Source: an uncultured Pelagibacteraceae bacterium (GTDB lineage Bacteria; Pseudomonadota; Alphaproteobacteria; Pelagibacterales; Pelagibacteraceae). Taken from it: a DNA stretch of 55,509 bases. The DNA lies in contig CACGFJ010000004.1 of NCBI GenBank assembly GCA_902572225.1, positions 1 through 55,509 of the forward strand, given 5' to 3'. Position 1 is the first letter of the stretch. Every line of letters begins with the position of its first letter. Of this stretch, positions 25,433-34,796 are shown piece by piece. The notes beneath the pieces were generated by a model. The model had not been told where the DNA came from. It made no database searches and saw nothing but the letters and a program-made list of their open reading frames with translations. The translations under genes were made by a program, and so were the position numbers.

Positions 25433-26260
25433 ATGAGCATAGAAAATATAATCAATGATGCCTGGGAAAATAGAGATCAAGTAAGTCCTGACTCAGATGA
25501 GAGTTTAAAAAATACTGTTAATCAAATTATTGATGACTTAGATAGTGGTAAAGTCAGAGTAGCAGAAAAAATTAATGGTGAGTGGGTAACACATCAACAT
25601 ATAAAAAAAGCAATTATGTTAAGTTTTAGAATGTACCCAATGGAAAATTTAAATGGTCCTTACAGTAGTTGGTATGACAAAGCGCATCTTTTAAAAGGTA
25701 AGACGGCAGGTTGGTCTAAAGAGGACCATGAAAAAGCTGGCTTTAGAATGGTTCCTAATTCTCCAGTAAGAAAAGGATCTTTTGTAGGCAGAAATGCTGT
25801 TTTGATGCCATGCTATGTGAATATAGGAGCATACATTGATGAGGGAACAATGATAGATACTTTTGCAAGAGCAGGTAGCTGTTCTCAAATCGGAAAAAAT
25901 TGTCATATCTCTGCAGGTAGCGGAGTTGGAGGAGTTTTAGAGCCTGCACAAGCATTGCCAACAATCATTGAGGACAATGTTTTTTTAGGGGCAATGTCTG
26001 AGGTTGTAGAGGGAGTGATAGTTGGCGAAGGTTCTGTTTTAAGTATGGGAATGTATATTGGACAATCAACAAAAATTGTTAACAGGAAAACAGGTGAAAT
26101 AAGCTACGGTAAAATTCCACCATATTCTGTTGTTGTTCCAGGTTCTCTACCAGATAAGAATAATTCAAGCGCTCCATCGTTATATTGCGCGGTAATAATC
26201 AAACAAGTAGATGAAAAAACAAGATCAAAGACTTCAATAAACGATCTTTTAAGAGAATAA
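25433..26260 (+). CDS. dapD: Tetrahydrodipicolinate N-succinyltransferase
   Basis: 275 aa. It transfers succinyl from succinyl-CoA in the lysine/DAP pathway. The left-handed beta-helix hexapeptides are visible from about 110 ([52 protein letters not shown]), followed by [10 protein letters not shown] and [10 protein letters not shown]. It is directly followed by dapE, the enzyme two steps later in the same branch, so the two are co-expressed. Confidence 0.97.
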   Translation: MSIENIINDAWENRDQVSPDSDESLKNTVNQIIDDLDSGKVRVAEKINGEWVTHQHIKKAIMLSFRMYPMENLNGPYSSWYDKAHLLKGKTAGWSKEDHEKAGFRMVPNSPVRKGSFVGRNAVLMPCYVNIGAYIDEGTMIDTFARAGSCSQIGKNCHISAGSGVGGVLEPAQALPTIIEDNVFLGAMSEVVEGVIVGEGSVLSMGMYIGQSTKIVNRKTGEISYGKIPPYSVVVPGSLPDKNNSSAPSLYCAVIIKQVDEKTRSKTSINDLLRE

Positions 26261-26264
26261 ATTA

Positions 26265-27407
26265 ATGAAAACTTATAATGAACTAAAGTTAGCTCAAGAG
26301 CTAATAAAATTTCAAACTATTAAAACAGAAGATAGAGGGATTATGAAGTTCCTTTCAAAGAAACTTTCCTTATTAGGTTTTAAATGTCAAATAATAAAAT
26401 CAAAAGGCACAGGTGCTAAACCTGCATTAAATTTATATGCGAAATTTGGTAAATCAAAACCTAACATTAATTATTTAGGTCACACAGATGTTGTTGCTAA
26501 CCTTAATAATTGGGAGTTTCCACCATTTAAAGCAGTAGTAAAAAACGGATATTTGTATGGAAGAGGATCGCAGGACATGAAGGGTAGTGTAGCATGCTGG
26601 ATAAGTGCTGTAAGTGATTTTATCAAAAACGAAAAATTTAAAGGCTCTATATCAATAATAATTACGGCTGATGAAGAAACTACAGGTCATGGTTGTCCAG
26701 CCGTTATGAAATATTTAAAGAAAAAAAAAGAAAAAATTGACTTTTCAATAGTAGGCGAACCGTCATCGAATAAATCAGTTGGAGATGAAATCAGGATTGG
26801 AAGAAGAGGATCTATGAATGCAACAGTAACAGTATATGGAAAAAGTGGACACTCTGCATTTTATGGGACATATATAAATCCATGTACTGCTCTTGCTAAA
26901 ATAATATCTAAACTGAAAAGTGTTCCGTTAGACAAAGGAACAAAGTATATGCCACCATCAAATTTGGAATTTACAAAAATGAATGTGGATAATATATCTG
27001 AAAATGTAGTCCCACAATCTGCAAGTGCTAAATTTAATGTTAGATTTAATTCGACTTATAAATCAGCATCCTTGAAAAAAAAACTTACTAAAATTATTAA
27101 TGCAGTTGCAAATAAAGAGAGTTGCAAAACCAAAATAGATTATAAAGTAAGTGGAGAAGCATTTTACACAGAGCCAAATAAAGAAATTTATATGGTAAAA
27201 AAAGTTGTAAAAAAAGTTACAGGGAACAATGCAAAATTAAATTGTAGAGGTGGCACAAGTGACAGCAGATTTTTAGGTTCAATACCACGTCTTGAGTTGG
27301 GGTTAAGAAATAATACTATTCATATGGTTAACGAGAGAACATCAATCTCAGATTTAAAAAAGTTAACTAAGATTTATAAGAATATTTTAAATAATTATCT
27401 CACTTGA
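26265..27407 (+). CDS. dapE: Succinyl-diaminopimelate desuccinylase
   Basis: 380 aa M20 metallopeptidase-type amidohydrolase. Metal ligands and catalytic residues: YLGHTDVV (His, Asp), GRGSQDMKG (Asp), ADEETTGHG (Glu-Glu), VGEPS and the late TIHMVNE (His). The lid/dimer domain occupies about 180-290. It releases LL-DAP for lysine and peptidoglycan. The stop overlaps the TTG start of the next gene. Confidence 0.95.
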   Translation: MKTYNELKLAQELIKFQTIKTEDRGIMKFLSKKLSLLGFKCQIIKSKGTGAKPALNLYAKFGKSKPNINYLGHTDVVANLNNWEFPPFKAVVKNGYLYGRGSQDMKGSVACWISAVSDFIKNEKFKGSISIIITADEETTGHGCPAVMKYLKKKKEKIDFSIVGEPSSNKSVGDEIRIGRRGSMNATVTVYGKSGHSAFYGTYINPCTALAKIISKLKSVPLDKGTKYMPPSNLEFTKMNVDNISENVVPQSASAKFNVRFNSTYKSASLKKKLTKIINAVANKESCKTKIDYKVSGEAFYTEPNKEIYMVKKVVKKVTGNNAKLNCRGGTSDSRFLGSIPRLELGLRNNTIHMVNERTSISDLKKLTKIYKNILNNYLT

Positions 27408-28333
27408 AAACTGCAATTATAACATCTGAATTTTCAGAAAACCATTTAACAGGCGATGGTCATCCAGAGCAACCGAAGAGAGTGGTTTCAATAATTGATA
27501 CTTTAAAAAAAAATAAAGAACTACTTTGGGATAAGCCAGATGTTGTTCCTAATGATATTCTTAATATGACACATTCTGAGGAGTATCTTAATAATTTAAA
27601 TAATTCATTTCCTAAAAGTGGCTTAAATTTTTTAGATGGTGATACAGTTGTATCGCCTGGAAGTAAGGATGCAGTATTTCAAGCTGCAGGATCAGCTATA
27701 AGTGCAATAGATGGAATTGAGAATAAAAAATATAAAAATGCGTTTTGTGTTGTACGACCACCAGGACACCATGCTGAAAAAAATAAATCAATGGGCTTTT
27801 GCTGCATTTCTAATGCAGGTGTTGCAGTTAATTATTTAATAAAAAAATATAAGTATAAAAGAATAGCATGTGTAGATTTTGATGTTCATTGGGGAAATGG
27901 GAATTATGATGTAATGTATGACAACAAAAATTCACTTTACATATCAACACATCAATATCCATTTTATCCAGGTGGTGGCTCAGAAAAAGATAAGGGAAAG
28001 TATAATAATTCTCTTAATATACCTCTTCCTGCAGGTACAAATTCTGAAGAGTATTTTAATGCTTATGATAGAGTTTTAGATAGGTTGATTGAATATAAGC
28101 CTGATTACTTAATCTTTTCTGCTGGCTTTGATGCCCACAAAAACGATCCATTAGCTCAATTTGAACTTTCATCCAAAGATTTTTATGAAATAACAAGAAG
28201 AACACTAAAAGCCACTAATAAATTTACTAATGGAAAAGTGGTATCTTTACTAGAAGGTGGATACGACCTGGAAGCACTTGCTGAAAGTGCTAATTATCAT
28301 GTAAATGCATTAGTCGAGTCAGAAAATAAATAA
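27404..28333 (+). CDS. Histone deacetylase-like amidohydrolase
   Basis: 309 aa with a TTG start inside the dapE stop (TTGA). Zn-deacetylase signatures: RPPGHHAEKNKSMGFC (two active-site His, about 123-138), VDFDVHWGNGNYDV (Asp and His Zn ligands, about 157-170), SAGFDAHKNDPLAQF (Zn-ligand Asp, about 244-258) and SLLEGGYD near the end. Bacterial members act on acetylated lysine or acetylpolyamines. The 2-bp gap to a SET-domain gene is noteworthy. Confidence 0.93.
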   Translation: MKTAIITSEFSENHLTGDGHPEQPKRVVSIIDTLKKNKELLWDKPDVVPNDILNMTHSEEYLNNLNNSFPKSGLNFLDGDTVVSPGSKDAVFQAAGSAISAIDGIENKKYKNAFCVVRPPGHHAEKNKSMGFCCISNAGVAVNYLIKKYKYKRIACVDFDVHWGNGNYDVMYDNKNSLYISTHQYPFYPGGGSEKDKGKYNNSLNIPLPAGTNSEEYFNAYDRVLDRLIEYKPDYLIFSAGFDAHKNDPLAQFELSSKDFYEITRRTLKATNKFTNGKVVSLLEGGYDLEALAESANYHVNALVESENK

Positions 28334-28335
28334 TC

Positions 28336-28797
28336 ATGAAACTATATAAACAAAAATCATCAAATATTGATAACAGGGGACTGTTTGCATCTAAAAATAT
28401 AAAAAAAGGAACTAAGATTATTTACTACACGGGTAAAATAATTACAAAAAAACAGACCGAAAATAATCCAAAATTTGATAATGATAAAGCGATTTATCTT
28501 TTTAACTTAAATAATAGATATGATTTAGACGGTGATTTTGCTTACAATACTGCAAGACTTATTAATCACTCTTGTGATCCAAACTGCGAAGTTGAAGGCA
28601 AAGGTTTAAAATTATGGATTAGTTCTATTAAAGATATAAATAAAAATGAGGAACTAACTTATGATTATGGGTTTAGTTTTGATGAAAACTATAAGGATTT
28701 TCCCTGTAAGTGTGGCTCCAAAAATTGTTGTGGTTATATAGTTAGAGAAGGATCAAGATGGAGAATAAAAAAGAAAAAAAAGAAATCTAATAAATAA
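28336..28797 (+). CDS. SET-domain protein methyltransferase
   Basis: 153 aa, one SET domain: RGLFASKNIKKGTKIIYY at the start, INHSCDPNC (76-84) for AdoMet and active site, ELTYDYG (106-112) with the catalytic Tyr, and a post-SET cysteine group CKCGSKNCCG (124-133) that would bind zinc. Predicted to methylate lysines in a protein; the target is unknown (ribosomal or nucleoid proteins are candidates). Its Lys-rich tail overlaps truA on the other strand by 11 nt. Confidence 0.9.
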   Translation: MKLYKQKSSNIDNRGLFASKNIKKGTKIIYYTGKIITKKQTENNPKFDNDKAIYLFNLNNRYDLDGDFAYNTARLINHSCDPNCEVEGKGLKLWISSIKDINKNEELTYDYGFSFDENYKDFPCKCGSKNCCGYIVREGSRWRIKKKKKKSNK

Positions 28798-29527
28798 TTT
28801 TCTCAAGATATAAGCCATGTGCAGGAGCAATAGGAGCACAATTTGTCCTAGATTTTGATTTAAAAATACTGTTAAATTTTTTTAAGTTCCATTTATTTTC
28901 ACCAAGATATTTGAGTGAACCAACCATGGATCTAACTTGACTCTTAAGAAATGATTTTGATACAAATTGAATTTTTATAACATTTTTAACTTTGGTTATT
29001 TTTATCTTCTTCATTGTTCTTACTGGACTTTTTGCAGAACAATTAGATGCTCTAAAGGTTGAAAAATCATGTGTTCCAATTAGCTTTTTGGCTCCTTTTT
29101 TCATCAAATGAACATTTATTTTTTTTTTAACATGCCACTCTCTATTAAAATTAATAACAGAAGGTGAAGCATCATTTCTTATTAAATAAGTATACCGTCT
29201 TTCTTTCGCAGAATACCTTGAATGAAAAAATTTATTTTTTCTTTTTATTTTCAATATTGATATTTTTTTTTTATTTAAAAAAAAATTTAGTGAATTTATT
29301 AATTTATCTTTTTGAATAATTTTGTTTGTAGTATCAAAGTGTGCTGATTGTTCTTTAGCATGAACTCCTGTGTCTGTTCGTCCAGAGCCGTAAATTTTTA
29401 TTTTTTCTTTAAGTAATTTAGATAAGACAATCTCAATATTTTTCTGAATTGACTTACCTTTTTTTTGAATTTGCCAACCATTATATAAAGTACCTTCGTA
29501 TTCTATTAAAATCTGATATCTACTCAC
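28787..29527 (-). CDS. truA: tRNA pseudouridine synthase A
   Basis: 246 aa. It forms pseudouridine 38-40 in the anticodon stem. The catalytic Asp lies in GSGRTDTGVHA (about 47-57); FHSRYSAKERRYTYLI and the C-terminal FLKSQVRSMVG are typical. It overlaps fmt by 8 nt and is last in the def-fmt-truA operon. Confidence 0.96.
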   Translation of the reverse strand: MSRYQILIEYEGTLYNGWQIQKKGKSIQKNIEIVLSKLLKEKIKIYGSGRTDTGVHAKEQSAHFDTTNKIIQKDKLINSLNFFLNKKKISILKIKRKNKFFHSRYSAKERRYTYLIRNDASPSVINFNREWHVKKKINVHLMKKGAKKLIGTHDFSTFRASNCSAKSPVRTMKKIKITKVKNVIKIQFVSKSFLKSQVRSMVGSLKYLGENKWNLKKFNSIFKSKSRTNCAPIAPAHGLYLEKIIY

Positions 29528-30434
29528 TTTTTATTATCGTTCCTTTTCTAACCTTATTACCTAATAAAAATTCGTTAATTAATTGAGGATTTTTACCCTC
29601 TTTTTGTATCTCAATAATATTTATTGAATTTTCACCACATGCTATTGTCATTTGTTCGTCAATTACCTCACCGATTGTTGCTGACTGCTTGTTTATTTCG
29701 GCTTTTAATATTTTATATCTTTTGTTGTTAAGCTCAAACCATGCACCAGGTTTTGGGTATAATCCATTTATTTGAGCAATTATTTTATGAGCACTATTAC
29801 TCCAATCTATCTTTCCCTCTTTTTTTTGAATTTTCTTTGCGTATGTAGCTTTTTCATGATCTTGCTCTTTAAATATTGCCTCTCCTCCTAAAACTTTTTG
29901 CATATTTTCTAAAATTTTTTCTTTACTCAAATAAGATAATTTTTCAGACAAAGTTTCTGCATTATCTTGGTCAAGAATATCTATTGAATATTTATTACAT
30001 ACTGGTCCAGAGTCTAATTTTTCATCAATTTTCATAAACGATATACCAGTTGTTTTTTCATTGTTTAAAATCGATCTTTGGATTGGTGCCGCTCCTCTCC
30101 ATTTTGGTAATAATGAAGCATGAATATTCAAAAAACCTTTTTTACTCAAATCAAGAATTTTTTTTGAAATTAACTGTCCATATGCAACAACAATTACAAG
30201 ATCTAAATTTAATTCTTTAAGATATTCAAATTCTTCATCAATTTTTTTTGGAGTTTTAATTTCTAAATTAATTTCCTCTGCAAATGTATGAATTGGTGAT
30301 TTCGTAAACTTTTGACCTCTATTTGATTTACTTGGAGGCTGAGTAAATACACATTTAATTTTATATTTTTGATTAATTTTTTTCAGAATAGGCACAGCAA
30401 ACTGTGGTGTACCCATGAATACAATATTTGACAT
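29520..30434 (-). CDS. fmt: Methionyl-tRNA formyltransferase
   Basis: 304 aa. It formylates initiator Met-tRNA from 10-formyl-THF. GTPQFAVP (8-15), the folate-site ASLLPKWRGAAPIQRSI with active His-Asp region (VVVAYGQLISK, NIHASLLP) and a C-terminal OB-like domain from about 205 (INGLYPKPGAWFEL). It starts directly after def. Confidence 0.96.
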   Translation of the reverse strand: MSNIVFMGTPQFAVPILKKINQKYKIKCVFTQPPSKSNRGQKFTKSPIHTFAEEINLEIKTPKKIDEEFEYLKELNLDLVIVVAYGQLISKKILDLSKKGFLNIHASLLPKWRGAAPIQRSILNNEKTTGISFMKIDEKLDSGPVCNKYSIDILDQDNAETLSEKLSYLSKEKILENMQKVLGGEAIFKEQDHEKATYAKKIQKKEGKIDWSNSAHKIIAQINGLYPKPGAWFELNNKRYKILKAEINKQSATIGEVIDEQMTIACGENSINIIEIQKEGKNPQLINEFLLGNKVRKGTIIKSE

Positions 30435-30956
30435 TTAAACAAGAACTCTATTAGAAGTTTTTTGTTTAGACAATTTTTTTATTATTAAATCTTTTTTAAT
30501 TTTAGATAAATAATCAATGATTAGTTTTCCATCTAAGTGATTTATTTCATGTTGTAAACATGTTGAGAGTAGTCCATCACATACCATTTCTTTCTTATCA
30601 CCATTTTCATCTATATATGATACGGTACAAATTTCTGGTCTCTCTATCTCAATAAAGGTATTAGGTATTGATAAACAACCTTCCTCATATGTAGACATTT
30701 TTTTACTTAAAGTTTTTATTTGTGGATTAATGAAGCATAAAGGTTTTTTTTCATTTTCATTTTTTGAGACATCTAAAACAACTATTCTTTTAAGAATTCC
30801 AACTTGAACAGCTGCTAAACCTATTCCATTGTGATGGTACATAGTTTCAAATAAATCTTTTATGAGCTTTTTTTCATTAACATCAACTTTATTTAATGGC
30901 TCAGATTTTTTTCTAAGAATATCATCGGGTACTGTGATTAGTTCTTTTACTGACAT
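30435..30956 (-). CDS. def: Peptide deformylase
   Basis: 173 aa. The three metal motifs are complete: GIGLAAVQVG (about 44-53), EEGCLSIP (about 91-98, Cys ligand) and QHEINHLDG (about 134-142, His-Glu-His). It removes the formyl group added through Fmt, encoded next. It lies 14 bp after the 579-aa exported protein gene, so it may be read from its promoter. Confidence 0.97.
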   Translation of the reverse strand: MSVKELITVPDDILRKKSEPLNKVDVNEKKLIKDLFETMYHHNGIGLAAVQVGILKRIVVLDVSKNENEKKPLCFINPQIKTLSKKMSTYEEGCLSIPNTFIEIERPEICTVSYIDENGDKKEMVCDGLLSTCLQHEINHLDGKLIIDYLSKIKKDLIIKKLSKQKTSNRVLV

Positions 30957-30970
30957 AGTTTATTTATTTT

Positions 30971-32710
30971 TTAGACCTTTAAAGGCAAGACTTCTATTAG
31001 AATTTCGTTCCTTAAATCTACATTTTTTAGCTCATTCATAGTTGAAACTAATAAATTCACAGTGTTTATATCTAGATCTTCAAGGTTACTTTCACCGACA
31101 ATATCTACTATTTTAATTAATAGTAAGCCTAACTCTCCATTCGATAGCATTTGTTTTATATCAGAGGAAAATTGAAAGTTATATTCATAAAGGTTTGAGT
31201 ATTTTTTATCTATTTTTACACCATCTGATTTAAGCGATTCGATAAGAATCATATCCTTCGTAGAAAAAACATATTTTTTGTTTCTTTTAATTTTTTTTAA
31301 AATATCGTTTGTTTCCTTTTCAGCTTTGGGCAAACTAGTTTTATTTAAAAAGTAATTTAATAATTTTGACTGATGTATTTTTTTATTATTAAATTTTATT
31401 TTTCTCTCTTTTTTTAACTTATTCTCGGTATGATTATCATAAAAAGTAGTAAAATTTGAGGGAACATCATCTTTTTTTATTTTTTTTAGTATTATTTTGA
31501 TTTCATTATCAAACGCATTATCTAATTTTTTTTTTTGGAAAGATTTATATAATTCAGACGCCATACTTAATCTTTGCTCAACATCAACAGATAAAAGTAA
31601 TCTTTGATATAATAAAGCTCTGCCCTCATAATCTGGAAGTAGCTTATAAGCATCTTTGGCATTTAATAGTTGTGTTATGTTAAACTGAAATTTTTTATAT
31701 GTATCTAGTAGTTCCCTCTCATCAAATACATTTTCATGAGTTGCTCTTTCTAATAATCTTAAATCTTCAGGATTTTCAATATCAAAGGAATTTGCATTTT
31801 TTAGAATATTTGATGACGACAAATAGCTCCAGATATATCTTGGTGAATCCATGTTTGGCTCATAGTTAAAATCATTATTTGTTTTATGAGATAAGTGAAA
31901 ATATAAAATATTTTCGTCTGAAATTATTTCGTCTTTGCTTGTGTAACCCATTAATATATTAAATTTATTTTCAAAAAAAGTGTCAATCTCATCCAACTCC
32001 TTTGACAGATCGAAAAGTAGTTGAGCTTGTTCTTTTTTATCTTCTAGTATTAAACAATAAATTTTAAAATTATTTAAATACTTATCAGTAATAGCACCAC
32101 TAATATCAAATATTTCACATGCTTTTTTTACTTCAGAGTTTGAAAGAAAATATTCTGAATAAAATTTAATTAATTTATTTTTATTAGAAACTTCAGAATT
32201 ATTTATTAGAAATTCTTTAATTAAATCAAAATCTTTTTTGTTTATTAAATGATTAAATTTAAACTCTAAAAATTCCTCTTCAGTAATATTATTTGTAGGA
32301 ATATATGAATTTGTTAGTAAAGCTATGTCTAATATTTTTTTTGAAAATTCAGATAAGTTTCTATTTAAATTTTTATTTAATATACTTTTAATTAACTCAC
32401 CATCACTGTTAGACCACATGTCAATTTTTAGGCCGTTCTGTGCAGGATCATATAATCCAGCTAATTTTATAGTGGACGACTCGATTTCTTTATTTATAAC
32501 TATCTCGGAACTAGATTGAACTGATAATGTTGTATTAGTATTTAAATTATTACTTGCGTTTATATTTGAGGTTGAATTTTCTTTGCTAATAATGTCTTTT
32601 TTTTCAATTTTCCAGATATCGATTGGTTCATCTGCAAAAGAACAATTATAAAAAAATAAAATTAAGGTTATTTTAAGAGTAATTTTACTTAATTGTTTTA
32701 AAATTTTCAT
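30971..32710 (-). CDS. Exported helical protein, unknown function
   Basis: 579 aa. The N-terminus has Lys residues, a hydrophobic stretch (ITLKITLILFFYNC) and a plausible signal peptidase I site after SFA (about residue 26); the single Cys before it is not in a good lipobox. The mature part begins with a Ser/Asn-rich linker (to about 90) and then is strongly helical, in the style of TPR-like repeats (LLTNSYIPTN, KFYSEYFLSNSEVKKACEIF). I do not recognise a family. It overlaps the upstream 46-aa membrane ORF by 26 nt. Confidence 0.7.
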   Translation of the reverse strand: MKILKQLSKITLKITLILFFYNCSFADEPIDIWKIEKKDIISKENSTSNINASNNLNTNTTLSVQSSSEIVINKEIESSTIKLAGLYDPAQNGLKIDMWSNSDGELIKSILNKNLNRNLSEFSKKILDIALLTNSYIPTNNITEEEFLEFKFNHLINKKDFDLIKEFLINNSEVSNKNKLIKFYSEYFLSNSEVKKACEIFDISGAITDKYLNNFKIYCLILEDKKEQAQLLFDLSKELDEIDTFFENKFNILMGYTSKDEIISDENILYFHLSHKTNNDFNYEPNMDSPRYIWSYLSSSNILKNANSFDIENPEDLRLLERATHENVFDERELLDTYKKFQFNITQLLNAKDAYKLLPDYEGRALLYQRLLLSVDVEQRLSMASELYKSFQKKKLDNAFDNEIKIILKKIKKDDVPSNFTTFYDNHTENKLKKERKIKFNNKKIHQSKLLNYFLNKTSLPKAEKETNDILKKIKRNKKYVFSTKDMILIESLKSDGVKIDKKYSNLYEYNFQFSSDIKQMLSNGELGLLLIKIVDIVGESNLEDLDINTVNLLVSTMNELKNVDLRNEILIEVLPLKV

Positions 32711-32825
32711 TAGGCAAAATCACTTCAATTTTTTTGTTGGGAGATGGAAAATCAATCTGACTCAAAGCAACAATAGAGAAAATTAATATAAAAAATATAA
32801 TTCCAGCTTTAATTGCAAATTTCAT
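32685..32825 (-). CDS. 46-aa single-pass membrane ORF
   Basis: An ATG at 32825 opens 46 codons with one clear hydrophobic segment (AGIIFFILIFSIVALSQ, about 7-23) and a short polar tail (DFPSPNKKIEVILP). Its end overlaps the 579-aa gene by 26 nt in another frame. The hydrophobic pattern is unlikely from chance AT-rich sequence, so a real small membrane protein, perhaps a partner of the exported protein, is plausible. It was too short for standard calling. Confidence 0.5.
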   Translation of the reverse strand: MKFAIKAGIIFFILIFSIVALSQIDFPSPNKKIEVILPNENFKTIK

Positions 32826-32921
32826 ATTATGTTATATTCCTTTGTAGTATAATGTTTTAAAAGCATATAATTTTGTAAAATCAAAATAAGACATATTTGT
32901 GTTTTTTCAACTTAGAAATAT

Positions 32922-33446
32922 ATGGAATCAAATAAAAATCTAGTTTTAGTAGGTATGATGGGTTCGGGAAAGACATTAATTGGAAAATTGATTTCTAAAC
33001 AAACCAAACTTAAATTTATTGATTTAGATGATAAAATTGAAGAAAAAGAAAAAATGAAAATTACAGAAATTTTCAAAAAAAAGGGAGAAAAATACTTCCG
33101 TGAATGTGAAGAAGAAATAACATTGTCATGTTTAAAAGGTGAGAAACAAATTTTATCACTAGGTGGAGGTGCATATATTAATACTAATATTAGGAAAGAA
33201 TGTAAGAAGAGTTCATTTAGTTTTTGGTTGAACTGGAAAAAAGATATATTAATTAAAAGAATAAATGGTAGCAAAAAAAGACCTCTGGCTATGGCATTAA
33301 GTGAAACAGATCTAGAAAAACTAATAAATGAAAGAGCTAGAATATATAGTTTAGCAGATTTCACAATTAATTGCGATCTGCTAAATAAAAATGAAATAGC
33401 AAATAAAATTATAAAAAAATATGAAACAAAAAATAATAAAGGTTAA
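32922..33446 (+). CDS. aroK: Shikimate kinase
   Basis: 174 aa P-loop kinase. Walker A GMMGSGKTLIG (about 11-21), shikimate-binding DLDDKIEEKEK (about 35-45), FRECEEE, LSLGGGAY and the lid KKRPLAM (about 116-122). It is the fifth step to chorismate. It shares 26 nt with aroB. Confidence 0.96.
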   Translation: MESNKNLVLVGMMGSGKTLIGKLISKQTKLKFIDLDDKIEEKEKMKITEIFKKKGEKYFRECEEEITLSCLKGEKQILSLGGGAYINTNIRKECKKSSFSFWLNWKKDILIKRINGSKKRPLAMALSETDLEKLINERARIYSLADFTINCDLLNKNEIANKIIKKYETKNNKG

Positions 33447-34536
33447 AACTAAAAGTAAAAATTACGAAGTTCATATTGGTACCAATCTAATTCCAAAACT
33501 GAAAAATATTTTAAAAAAAAATAAATTATCATTTTCAAAATGTTTGATTGTAATTGACAGTAAGATACCAAAAAAATTTAGAATATTACTCTTAAGAAAT
33601 TTAAAAGATCAAAAAATTTTTACTTTAAATTTTAACGCAAGTGAAAAAAATAAAAGTTACTTAAGTATCGATAAAATACACAATGTTTTATTTAAAAATA
33701 ATTTTTATAGAGAGGACTGTATAATTTCATTTGGTGGAGGAATTACAGGAGATGTAGTTGGATATGCAGCCAGCACATATAAAAGAGGAATAAAATTTAT
33801 TAATATACCTTCCACTTTATTAGCTCAAGTCGACTCTTCGATAGGTGGAAAAACAGGTATTAACAATAAATTTGGAAAAAATCTTGTAGGGAGTTTTTAT
33901 CAGCCAGATTTAGTAATTTCAGATATTAATTTACTACATAGCCTCCCCAAAAGAGAAATTATATGTGGATATGCTGAAATATTAAAAAGTAGTTTAATTG
34001 ATAGCAAAAAAAATTTTGTTTTTTTAGATGAAAATTTTAATAAGATTTTAAATTTAAAAGGAAAATTTATAATTAACGCAATTTTAAATAGCTGTTTATT
34101 AAAAAAAAAAATTATTGAGAAGGATGAAAAAGAAAAAAATTTAAGAAAATCTTTAAATCTTGGCCATACTTTTGCCCACGCATATGAGGCCACTCTTGGT
34201 TACTCAAAAAGATTAAATCACGGAGAAGCTGTTATATTTGGTTTAATGAATGCTGTAAATTTTAGTAAAGAAAAAAAAATTATTTCAGATTCAAATTCAG
34301 AATTAATAAATAATCACATTAAAGAGATAGAAATAAAAAATAAATATAAAGATCTTTTTAATAAAAGGAAAATTACATCAATTCTAAATTTTATGAAAAG
34401 TGATAAAAAAAATAAATCAGATAGTATAAACTTAATATTAATAAGGAATTTTGGAAAATTAAACCTAAATTATCAGGCCAAATCTGGTGAATTGAACAAG
34501 TTTTTGTTAAAGGAATTAAATAAAGCTTATTTGTAA
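33421..34536 (+). CDS. aroB: 3-dehydroquinate synthase
   Basis: 371 aa NAD- and metal-dependent enzyme of the shikimate pathway. SFGGGITGDVVGYAASTYKRG (within about 101-121), STLLAQVDSSIGGKTGIN, the metal ligand Glu in EILKSSLI and His residues in LNLGHTFAHAYE and LNHGEAV are all present. Its 3' end overlaps bolA on the other strand by 21 nt. Confidence 0.96.
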   Translation: MKQKIIKVKTKSKNYEVHIGTNLIPKLKNILKKNKLSFSKCLIVIDSKIPKKFRILLLRNLKDQKIFTLNFNASEKNKSYLSIDKIHNVLFKNNFYREDCIISFGGGITGDVVGYAASTYKRGIKFINIPSTLLAQVDSSIGGKTGINNKFGKNLVGSFYQPDLVISDINLLHSLPKREIICGYAEILKSSLIDSKKNFVFLDENFNKILNLKGKFIINAILNSCLLKKKIIEKDEKEKNLRKSLNLGHTFAHAYEATLGYSKRLNHGEAVIFGLMNAVNFSKEKKIISDSNSELINNHIKEIEIKNKYKDLFNKRKITSILNFMKSDKKNKSDSINLILIRNFGKLNLNYQAKSGELNKFLLKELNKAYL

Positions 34537-34776
34537 AGAATGAATATCAGTTTTCAATTCTTCGCTTAAAATTTTGTAAATTACTTTATTAGACTGAATT
34601 CTATTCGTTTTTTTTAATATTTCAGAATTTATTTCTAATTTAATATGAAATTTACCTTTCTGGTGTGAATTGTGTTTTAAATGCTTATGAGTGTTGTCAA
34701 TTATCTTTACATGTTTTATGGAATTGTCTTTTAAAAGTTTATTCTCAATTTTTTTTGAAAGTTGATTAATTTCCAT
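34516..34776 (-). CDS. BolA-family protein
   Basis: 86 aa from the ATG at 34776; the 26-codon longer frame is rejected because it would run across the promoter and into dnaJ. BolA/IbaG fold: KIIDNTHKHLKHNS (H-x3-H), GKFHIKLEINS, RIQSNKVIYKIL and the final IHSLQISFI. It works with monothiol glutaredoxins in Fe-S handling. Alphaproteobacterial bolA next to dnaJ-cobS-cobT is a conserved order. It is divergent from dnaJ with only 20 bp between. Confidence 0.9.
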   Translation of the reverse strand: MEINQLSKKIENKLLKDNSIKHVKIIDNTHKHLKHNSHQKGKFHIKLEINSEILKKTNRIQSNKVIYKILSEELKTDIHSLQISFI

Positions 34777-34796
34777 TAAACTAGATATTATATAAT

